Assembly: GCA_023213315.1 (NCBI GenBank)
Contig: JAKCPI010004270.1
Span: 26,330 to 90,329, forward strand
DNA: 64,000 bases
Direction of reading: 5' to 3'
Origin: Euborellia annulipes
Taxonomy: Eukaryota; Arthropoda; Insecta; Dermaptera; Anisolabididae
Shown here: in pieces, positions 54,722 to 64,000 of the stretch
Numbering within the stretch: the first letter of the stretch is position 1
Layout of the letters: each line of letters starts with the position of its first letter
Program-made: the position numbers and the translations under genes
The notes under the pieces: model-generated
Seen by the model: the letters and a program-made list of their open reading frames with translations, nothing else
The model's database searches: none
What the model was told of the DNA's origin: nothing

Positions 54722-57067
54722 AACTAATTAGATGATCTTTTACACCAATCAATTTATTCTTTTGATTAAAAAATTAAATGAAGAAATATCGGAAGACAAG
54801 AAACAGACTCAAGCAAATCTATTTATATACGGTAATAGCGTCTGTAACATTCTATTTGACCAACTTGCCGTAATTTTGAAATTAAATTTTCACTCTTATA
54901 GAGGACGTTGTGAGAAAATTCCCGAAGAAATTGTTATTATATTGTTATTGCCCACCTGGTCAAATGTATATCTTGATGAAGACACATAGACCTGGCCAGG
55001 ACTTGAGAGATGTCATTACGGAGTATTCGACACCAAATGAATCTGTAAAATAAAAAAATTCAAAAGATTAAGGGGGAGGTCAGGAGCGACGTTTAAAAAA
55101 AACTAGTCTATTATAAGGAATTTTTTTTTTTTTTATGAATTAAATTCATAAGAGATTATTGGGACATCGAGCTATAATTTTTTTTAATGACTTATTAAAA
55201 AATTATCGTAATTAATTTTTTTGTTATCAAGCAAATACAAAAAAACAATCTGTCCCAATAATCTTTAATTTTTTTTTAATTTAAAAATGAATTTATTGTT
55301 ATTATTAATCACATATTAATTAATAAATTTTTAAAATAAGCTTAGATGATTTATTTAAAAATCAAATGTCAAATTAGTTCAGCATTCTTGCAATAGATGG
55401 CAGGCTAGTCTAACAGCCGATCCCCTAATGGCCTATATTTATATATTTTATGCTTTTATAAAAGATACATAATATATAAATTATTTATTATTAAAAGATC
55501 AATGAAAATCAACCAAATGCATTAAACATTCTGACATCTCTTTGTAAATTTTTGAATTACTTGAAATTTGGGCATGCTTTTTATAACTGATCGTTAAATA
55601 AAGCATTTGCAATTAAAGACCAAGTAAAGAAAGTTTAGCTATTTGTAGAACTGTTTTCTTGTAATCCCCCCCCGACAGAGTTGTATGAAATCAATCAGAG
55701 AGAGCGTTTCAAACTCTGAAAAGGAGATGTTTATAAATTGAGTCACCCAATGAGGTCACACCCCGATTGATTTTACCCTCTCTCTCTCTAAAGGATTGAC
55801 CGAGAGAGAGAGAGGACCAAGTGTTATTTGGGGTAATTTGATTTTCTATCCAACCAACAAGTGCAAGTATAGAAGAGAGTGATAGACATTAGAGAGAGAC
55901 CACAATTCCCTTCTGTATGTCTACAAATGAAAAGGGAAACTAATTTGTTTAATAATAATATGTGGGTTTTTAAAAATGAAACTTTTATTTGATCGCCTCA
56001 AATTTGTTCGCTCTTCTACACTGTAAAAAAAAAAATATGAATTTTCAATCATTTTTCATATACTTTCGTGGTTTAATTTTAATATACCCAGGATATGAAA
56101 TAAAATTAATATAAAAGTTTATGAACAAATTACCAACTTTTAAATTTATCTTTTTCTTTGTGTGCCGCCAAATTTAAAAGTGTACCGCGACAAGTTGAGA
56201 ATCACTGGTCTAAACGTTCTCAAATAACTCGACTACCTCAAGGAATTTTTATTAATATTATTTTATAATTATTTTAAGGAAACTTGAAATTATTCTTTTA
56301 AAATTTATTTCACAAATCTAAATTTATTAAATTCTGGTTTGAAATTCGCGCTCTAAACTATTTAAATATTTATGAAGTATATTAAAATCATACTAATTAA
56401 TTCATTTTTATAAAGTAATTCAACTAAATAGCTATAAAAATTAAAATTAACAATTTTTACCAAAATAATTAATTTTAAAATATACAAGAAATCTGTTAGG
56501 TTGGCAACAAATTGAACTTTCTCATATACCCGATATGAATATTCATAAACAGTTTATGTAACAGACTTTCTATACTTGTATATGAAGTTTTCTTGAAAAT
56601 TTTTAACAGTGTACTTTTTAACACCAATTTATTTATTTTAAATTTTAACGCCTGTTTTTAGAAAAATAGACCAATTCACAACGCACTCATGATTTTTCCA
56701 ATTTGATTACTTTGATTTACTAAAAAGTTTTGTAACGTTGTTGTTTGTGGGGTTGTTGAGCAGATAAATAAAAAAACAATTCATTTTATTTCTTCTTTTT
56801 CTTTCTAAAGAGAATAGCCAAATAATAAGAAGCAGGCTCGCAGGGGGGTATTGTTTTCTCTTTTTTGTTTCTTAATTATCATAAAGAAAAAAAAATTATT
56901 CTTTTTTTTTTGTTTGTCTTTAAAACATCTTTTCTTTAATTTTTTTTATTAAACAAACAAATAATGAGCAAAAATGATTGATTAGAATTTCTTTTTTTTT
57001 TAATGTTTAATTATCAATTTAAGAATTTTATTTTATAAAAGAGTGATTGTTACGTCACATGCATCTT
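54722..57067. other. AT-rich DNA with minor repeats
   Basis: A short inverted pair agattattgggaca (55154-55167) / tgtcccaataatct (55251-55264) may mark a small element. ~55970-56025 is the 5' piece of family B. The 85-codon frame at 54732-54989 is not recognised. Confidence 0.45.
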
Positions 57068-57125
57068 TTGATTACCTAAGGTAAGAGGAAGTTGTGTGCT
57101 GTGCGACCAGTCACACCAGATTTTT
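57068..57125 (+). mobile_element. family A, isolated right hairpin half
   Basis: gattacctaaggtaagagga, gttgtgtgctgtgcgaccag and tcacaccagattttt; the remainder of family A is absent. Confidence 0.75.
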
Positions 57126-57436
57126 GAATAATGGAACATTAAAGACATTTTTGTTTTTATCATAAATTTATCATTTTATTTCTATAAACGGAAAAGCAGA
57201 GCGTCTATAATTTAATTGAATAATTGATATCAAATAGGGGCATTGCTATCGCTATGTGTTTCGTTATTCCCATTCACTTCACTTAACTAGCTTGTGAATA
57301 TTTCATTAAAAAGACTCATTCAAAAATTATGACCACCAGTTTTATATTTATACGTTTTTCGAATTAAGACGACTGGCATTTTTTTTTAAATCTTATTTCA
57401 GTCTTCTATTGTAACAGAAAAATTACTTTTTTATTA

Positions 57437-57540
57437 AAGTTTAAAAATAAAAAACGTTTTTATTTAAAAATGAACTAACAAGAAGAAAATAATTCCATTG
57501 TTGTTAAAATTGTTTAATATTTATGACTTAAAAATATAAT
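57437..57540 (+). repeat. single arm related to the foldback at 19469
   Basis: gtttttatttaaaaatgaac, caagaagaaaataattcc and ttgtttaatatttatgactt match the left arm there with ~80-90% similarity by eye; no second arm follows. Confidence 0.6.
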
Positions 57541-57769
57541 AGAAATCATATTTCTTTTATTTTTCTAATTAATTAATAGTCAATAATTAAAATTTAAACA
57601 ATTATTTACATTAATTGAAATGATTAAATTTTTAGAGGCTAAAGCGGAGTTGCATTTCGTTCTAAGGGATGTTGAATTGATATTTAATGACGTAACAATG
57701 CAATTGGATTTATTCTTTGAATGAAAATCACAATGACAACATTGTCAACATGCAAAAATAATATATATA

Positions 57770-59352
57770 GGCCGGTATTCATAATCGAGACTTATTGATC
57801 AAGTCAGAATAAAGTAATTGCTTAAGTTCACTTTCGATTCATAGACACAAACAAGCAATCGTTTGAGTCAGTGCAAACAAGCAGCACCAGGCGGAGACTT
57901 GACAAAGTAAAGACTTGTTTCCTAGGTCACTAGACCTAACTTATTCGATGTTTTCGTTATTCAGAGTTATTTCTTAAGCCAAGACTAGTTTCAAATAAGT
58001 TCGTTCGATTTCATAGTGATTTTTCATGCGGACTAGTTAGCAAACAAGTCAGAATTTTTTAAGTCAAGTCGAAAGGTGACTTGAGTCTTTGTTTTTGACA
58101 GCAGTTGTCAGATCTTCAATTTTCAAATTATCATAAATGTAAAAAATTAAGGTTAGAATTAATTATTAAATTAAATTATTAATAAATAACATTATTATTT
58201 ATTTAAATTTCCACTTGGAATAAAATAATTAATAAAAATATATTTTTTTGCAGTTCTTTTTTGAAAATTATAGTTTATAATAAAAGAAGAGCAATATCTA
58301 GATTATATATTTATATTATTATAAAAGGTAAATGAATACTTTGTTTTAAATAACTATTATTTATTTAAACTTTCATTTGGAATATAATCTTTGATAATAA
58401 CTAAAATATTTATTTTAGATGGATTTGCACAAACAATTATGATTTAAATTTATATTGTGAAAGTGTTTTTTTATGATCAACTGAGGTGTTGATAGTTAAT
58501 CAAATAAAATACGGAAGTTTTTCGGTTGCAGGTTTATTTTCGACTGAACATTCAGTTCAGTTCAGATGGTTATAAACCATAATCATAGATAATACCATAA
58601 TCTTCAGGCTTGGAAATCACAATCGTTTTATTTTGTATAATATATGAATGCTTTCATTTCTTTATAATATAAAAATACATTTTACTTTTATGATTAATAT
58701 AAAATTTTAAATAAATAAAATTTTCATTGTGCATATAATATTTGTTATTTACATAAAGAAACCAAAAATCCTTTGTAAAGATATTAAAGAACAATTCTTA
58801 GCTTATTTTTTCCAAATGAGGTGTGTCTATATATTTTTTATTAATCAATATATATTTCTATGTATATTAAGGCCTTATTATAGTTTCTAACCTAAAAAAG
58901 TTTTTAATTAAGCTGTTCTTGTTTATTTTTTTAGAAATTTTTATATTTTTGTAAAAAAATTAATTATTTTTAATTAAATATTTTAATTTATAATATTTAT
59001 TGAAATTAATTTCAATTTTTATTATGTTGCCTACTTCACAAAACGTCAAATTATTTTTTCACAATAATATAATATTTCTGTAATATTTTATTCTTTGAAA
59101 TTTTTGACTCGCCATATTAGCCGAAGGTTGCCGATTGTATCCGATCGGAGCCGAGAATAGCCGAAGTCGTTGACTTGACGAAGCAATTGGTTTGGCAAAC
59201 AAGCAATGTTTATTGGAACTCTGACTTCAAAAAAGTCTTGCTTGAATAATGTTTATGAAATCATAAACGATCTAGCTCGACTTGTTCAAAAAAGTCTTAC
59301 TTCATGAAGTCAGACTTAAGCACGAAAACAAGTTTCAATTATGAATACGGCC
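57770..59352. mobile_element. 1.6-kb inverted-repeat element rich in aagtc/gactt words
   Basis: Ends ggccggtattcataatcgag and mirror (caattatgaatacggccc). The left ~330 bp and right ~200 bp are dense in aagtc, gactt and acttg words in both orientations, while the centre is plain AT-rich. No coding frame. The superfamily is not clear; no sure target duplication (ata/ata is possible). Confidence 0.7.
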
Positions 59353-59392
59353 CATAGAATTGTTTTAAATTTTGAAAATGATTGAATTTTTG

Positions 59393-59640
59393 TGCCCCCT
59401 CGGGGCTTGGTGTAGGGGTTAGCGTGCTAACCTCGTATACCAAACGTCGCGGGTTCGGACCCCAGGCAGTCCGATGATTTTATTTGAGCCATTTGGATAC
59501 CAAATGGCTTAAATAAGAATGTCTGGACCCAAAATAAATAGATATTATATAAATACGAGTATCGTTTAAAGTCTTAAATGGCCTAAGTTGCCGAAAAGAC
59601 TGTGTGAATGAGAAAACAGTGTGAATGTTTTAAAAATTAA
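59393..59640 (+). mobile_element. SINE S1
   Basis: cccctcggggcttggtgtag, cgcgggttcggaccccaggc, agtccgatgattttatttga, ggcctaagttgccgaaaaga and a short A-rich end. aatttttg on both sides may be the duplication. Confidence 0.85.
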
Positions 59641-62600
59641 AAAAAATAAATTTTTGCCTTTGATTGTTAAGTTAGCAACGATTCAAAGCAAAACAATGCT
59701 TTAATTGTTGTTAAATTAGTAATAATAATAATATATTCGTAATTTTAAAATTCAAAAGAGAGATCGAGAGAAAGGTTTCTTGGTTCTGACAGGTCATTTT
59801 CTCTAAAAATATTAAAGCTTTTGAGAGAAAGATCTCGCTTCTGTAAATGGGAATATGAATAAGACGTAAGAAAAAAAAAATTTATCTCTCCCGTTATCAG
59901 GCAAGCTTTTTAAATTCTTTTTAGACCCTTTTGTTTTTTTTTGTTTTTTCTCTCTTCTTTTTCTCGGTATGTAAAAAAGACATCGGTTTAAAAAGAAAAA
60001 AAAATATTGGAGCAAAAGATTTTGCTTTCCATTTTAGTATATTGACAGGTTTTTAAATTAGAGGTTAGAATGGGTTGAAAAAAAAAAAATTAAATAATTG
60101 TTGCCCTGCGATTGTTGATTCTCTCGTGTGCTGATTCCGTTTTTTTCCATTACGCCCAAATTCTTTTGCAAATAAAAAACTGTTTTGTTAGTAATTTAAT
60201 TAATATGCTATTAATTAATATAACCTAACATTTATTAAATAATAAATTATTTTTTAGGTTAGATCTCCGAAATCAAGGGCTTAGATTTTAGATAAAAAAA
60301 AATAGTCAACATACCTGGTCAATTTCCTATCGAGATTATCAATTAGAATTATAAATTTCCATTCTCTAATGTGTAGCATCAATAACCTACAGATGGTTTT
60401 TTTAATTGTGGCAATAAAAATGCTTTTTTAGAGCGCGCCTGTTATTTAGACAACCTAGTGTTAACAAAAACAAATCCGCTCTTTTAGTTGCCTAGCTTTT
60501 AGGCGCAAAACAAATATATAAGTTTATAAATTCATTAATAATATTACGTGTTTGATTTAATAGAGAAAATTAATACATTGTTAATAAAATAATAGCATGC
60601 ATTGTTGCAGATGAAAACAAAAGTTAAGTTAGTAACGATTATTGCAAGTAAAAACATGCTAACTTCACAACAAACTATAGAACCGGTCAATTTATTTCAT
60701 AACAATTAAAATTAAATTATTTATTTATATAATAATGAGCGAATGCATTATATTTAATATTTTTAGAAGAAAAAAATCCTTTTTCTTATAACTAACCCAT
60801 CAAAGCTTATTTAATTTAAATCTCATTAACAAAACCTAGTATTATTGAAATTAACATTTTTATTGAATTTGTTAAATTCAATTTTATTAAGAACTCTTAT
60901 GAATGTTTATCTATATTTATATACAATCTACATCTCTTTGTTTCAGAGCTAACCTATACGAGAGCTCTTTATTGGCGTATTATTTATAAAATATTTTTAT
61001 TTTCAAGTTAATAAAGTTTAAAACGATGATGATGTCATTATAATCAACGCCATAGAATACTAATGAGATTTTAAAACAGCAAAGGATTAATAATAATATA
61101 AATAAGCTCAGAAATATAAATATACAAATGATGACGATTTCTCTTGCTTTGAATATAACCTAAGAGAAGATAATATAAATTTTATATCTCCTCTCGTTTA
61201 ATTGATTAGCATCTTTCTTATTGACTTAATAAATCAAATTACACAACAAAATAACAAAGACGCCTCATTTAATATTCTTTGACAAACAAAAAAAAAAAAA
61301 AAACTCCTTCGCATAAAGAAGAGAAGAGTCTAAAGAGATTCTTGATTTAATTACTTAATTTTCGAATTGCCATCTCTATCTTCATTTTAATGGACTTTTT
61401 TTTCAATATTTTCTCATTATTTTTATTTTAATCAAAATAACAGATTTTTTATTATATATATTCGACAATGAATGAATTAATAAGAAATCCGTGAGTTCGT
61501 GTGCTTGTCAAAATGGTCCAGCATTGGCGCCAATGTCTGGAAGGCCAAGAAGCCTTTTTAATTTTAAATATACCCTAGCTATACACTATATGAACAGCGT
61601 AAGAAAGAGTTGCTTAATTCGGATAAGACGCAGTCACTAATTAAATCTAGTATTTTATACAATTTCAAATATTAAAATGAATTATTTACTCTCAAAAGAG
61701 ATAAATGGAATGCATTCATTTATTATTAATTAACGAGATATTGTTGTATATTATTATTATTTTTTTATTTTTATTTAATTAATTTCTATTTTTGATTATT
61801 TCGTTCTTATTATTAATAAAAATGGAGAGAGCTAGCGCAGTAAGTAAGCAATAAAGTCTATTCTTTCTTTCTTTTCACCTTTTGTGTAATATTTATTTAG
61901 TAACGAACAAATATTGTTCTTATTTCTTTTATTTGTTCTTTTTCAGAGAGACGCAGTGAAGAAAAATAAAAGCGTTAAATTATGTTTGTGTTTAAAAAAC
62001 TCATTTCATCCGATTTTAATATAAATAGGATACTTTAAAATTGCTCTCTAGTGATAAATAAACATGGCGCCTGGAATTATGAGGTTTTAGATTATTGAAG
62101 AAAAAAATATAATTTAAACAAAATAGAAAAGGTCGTTTAGAACTCCGGAGTTATTGCATTTAAATTTGTATTGTGTTTGTTTGGACCTAGCCATCGAGGA
62201 CTGGTGCCTCTAAGCGGGGCGTTAATAAATTTATTTATATTATTTATTAACGATGCAGCTAGTTTATTTATTAATCAAGAATCTTGTAATGGATTTAATT
62301 TAAATTTCTATTGTTATTAATTTAATTATTGGCATTGTTTGCATTGTTTAACAATTGAATTAATTATATATAATTTTGTTTGTTTGTTTTTTATCAATTA
62401 ATTTGATTTGGCTTAGGATTAATCTAGAGACTAGACATACAAATTGTCTAATGATATTAATAACAATATTGATTAATAAAGGGGAAAAAGGGAGCCTAAC
62501 GTAATCAACGAATTTATCTCTCTATTATCTTATCTTATTAAAGGGGATTATCATCAGAGAGGCAGGCAAGCGATGCGTCCCCTTCACGAAAGGGGACAAG

Positions 62601-62793
62601 AAATTGAAGAAATTTATACTCAAATGTTATTAATAAATTACAAAAAATAAATAAATCTACTATGGTGAATAAATTAACTTAATAATTAGATAATTACAAA
62701 AAAAAATATATTTAATTAAAATAAACCTTGGTTTGGCAGGGAGATTGCTTCTTGGTGAAATGATCCTTTTCCAAAAATGTAATATACGTATGC

Positions 62794-62845
<52 letters not shown>

Positions 62846-63030
62846 ACATACATTCTACATCCCTTTAAATTACGTTTTCATAATTTATATTCTGAGAGTC
62901 TGAGTCTTATTGTTAAAACCTAATTAAATTTTAATGATAGAAATGATAGACAAATAAATATACTTATTACAATACTTTTACAATTTACAATTTTTTTACA
63001 ATAAATACTTAACAAATTCTATTATATATA
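59641..63030. other. AT-rich DNA without a gene
   Basis: 3.4 kb with no convincing frame or resolved element. Contains a (TA)n tract (62795-62844) and a T-run (63034 on). Long stretches show no obvious homopolymers, so unique intergenic or intronic DNA is likely here. Confidence 0.45.
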
Positions 63031-63068
<38 letters not shown>

Positions 63069-63770
63069 CAACAAATTATCAATCACAAAAAGTCCCACTG
63101 AGCGCATATGTCTCGAGTGTGGGGACACTACCACTCATCCACATCAGCATACACACACACACACCACAAACACACAGAGATGAATCAAAAGAACATGCAC
63201 ACCGGATCGAGTCAAGAAAATCCACACAAACAAAAATGTAAATGAAAATGAGGTCAGAGGAGACGCCATCTCACAGGCCATATTATTAGGCAAATATGCC
63301 TCCGACTCCGCCGGCCAAAAGAGTCCCCAATCGCCACCGAAACTCCCCCAAGCCCCTCGACCCGTGAAAGGTCAGAGCAAAATAGTTATATATCTTAACT
63401 GCCCTGAACCCAAATGAGTTCTTGAACAGGGTCGACCCCACCCTCGGCAGAATAACCCTGTCAGAACTGGCGAATCTCGTCGGAAACCTGCTCACAGGCC
63501 GAGCCACACATTTAAATTTATAGATGAAGATGGCGCACTGCTGGACATATAGCTCGTCAAATGGTGTAATTTTGTGAGTCCTAAAAAGCCCCGCAGAAGG
63601 ACATGTCCAGCTTACCCCTGCCATTGTTCTAAGAATTTTTTTTTGAATTAATCTCAGAGGATTGGTTGTGGCGTGGTATACACCACCCCACACTATCAAG
63701 CCATATCTTATATAGGACTCTACAATACCGAAGTACACCATCCTCAGTACTTTCCCGGTCATAATCCCCT
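63031..63770 (-). mobile_element. 5'-truncated non-LTR retrotransposon with poly-A tail
   Basis: The T-run at ~63037-63064 is the poly-A tail on the minus strand. A 3' untranslated region (~63065-63285, with a CA run) precedes the coding end. The left end of the body near 63770 abuts AT-rich DNA, so the 5' part is missing. Confidence 0.8.
63286..63762 (-). pseudogene. reverse transcriptase C-terminal region
   Basis: 158 codons open on the minus strand: VLRMVYFGIVESYIRYGLIV, WGGVYHATTNPLRLIQKKIL, then THKITPFDELYVQQCAIFIY and a stop. IVES...YGLIVWGG and LIQKKILRTM match the thumb region after the catalytic palm in Jockey/I-group reverse transcriptases. The Met start is an internal residue, because the insertion truncates the gene. 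Base composition is richer in GC than its surroundings. Third distinct non-LTR family here. Confidence 0.85.
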
Positions 63771-64000
63771 TATTTATTTATTTTTAATGATCATTACTGC
63801 CAAAATGCTGTCAAGACAAAAAATCTATTCCTTATGTTTGAATATTGTTGCCTTTAATTAATAATATTATTTCGGTGAATTAATTTAATAACTTTATAAT
63901 TTTAATAGATTATTACAAAAAATTTATTCAACTAATTGAATTAAAATGTACCTGTGTTTTGTTTTAGTAGTGAGAGTTAAGGGGTAAGATTCCTTCTCAT

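Noticed and set aside
54732..54989. 85-codon plus-strand frame (starts MIFYTNQF)
   Set aside because: No family motif, AT-driven amino-acid use, and position directly after a family A end; length is not unusual for this composition.
61821..61850. ATG followed by gcagtaagtaag, a possible tiny first exon with donor site
   Set aside because: Six codons and a donor-like word are expected by chance; no other exon evidence.

Overview
The window reads as repeat-dominated, AT-rich nuclear DNA from a metazoan, most likely an arthropod. The base composition, homopolymer runs and microsatellites fit that. So do tRNA-derived SINEs with target-site duplications, one of which ends in TTAGG-type repeats (the common arthropod telomere unit), non-LTR reverse transcriptase remnants, and many TA- or 8-bp-duplicating DNA transposon relics. 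The species cannot be named from the sequence. I found no complete host protein-coding gene, no intact transposase and no convincing tRNA or rRNA gene. Nearly all open frames are low-complexity or fall inside transposon debris.

Layout. 1-4 kb: TA-type inverted-repeat elements and the first copy of a very abundant dispersed family (called family A here), with a 79-bp MITE inside it. 4-18 kb: SINE copies, two 3' ends of one non-LTR family, a 499-bp inverted-repeat element, two decayed coding-like stretches, a GC-rich island with a possible first exon, and a suspicious homopolymer tract at 14.7-15.0 kb. 18-21 kb: satellite arrays with ~144-bp periods around a 300-bp foldback. 21-26 kb: long inverted repeats and AT-rich sequence. 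27-28.5 kb: an internally deleted Ty3/gypsy LTR element with two insertions in its 3' LTR. 29-34 kb: a TA-type element, SINEs, family A copies and a reverse transcriptase fragment. 36-46 kb: a nest of small hAT-like elements with 8-bp target duplications, a 389-bp palindrome with hammerhead-like cores in both arms, and a 3.8-kb TA-flanked element with long terminal inverted repeats. 46-60 kb: further copies, including a 3.3-kb inverted repeat whose left arm preserves the empty sites of two insertions in its right arm. 60-64 kb: unremarkable AT-rich DNA ending in a 5'-truncated non-LTR element.

The region works as a transposon archive. Paralogous copies supply pre-insertion sequences, so several insertions can be bounded to the base. 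The best leads are family A (asymmetric hairpin termini, insertion in T-runs, Helentron/HINE-like) and its relation to the local satellites; the hammerhead-like Penelope-type palindrome; an ~85-90-bp GC-rich hairpin module found in two unrelated elements; and inverted-repeat elements that could be transcribed into long hairpin RNA.
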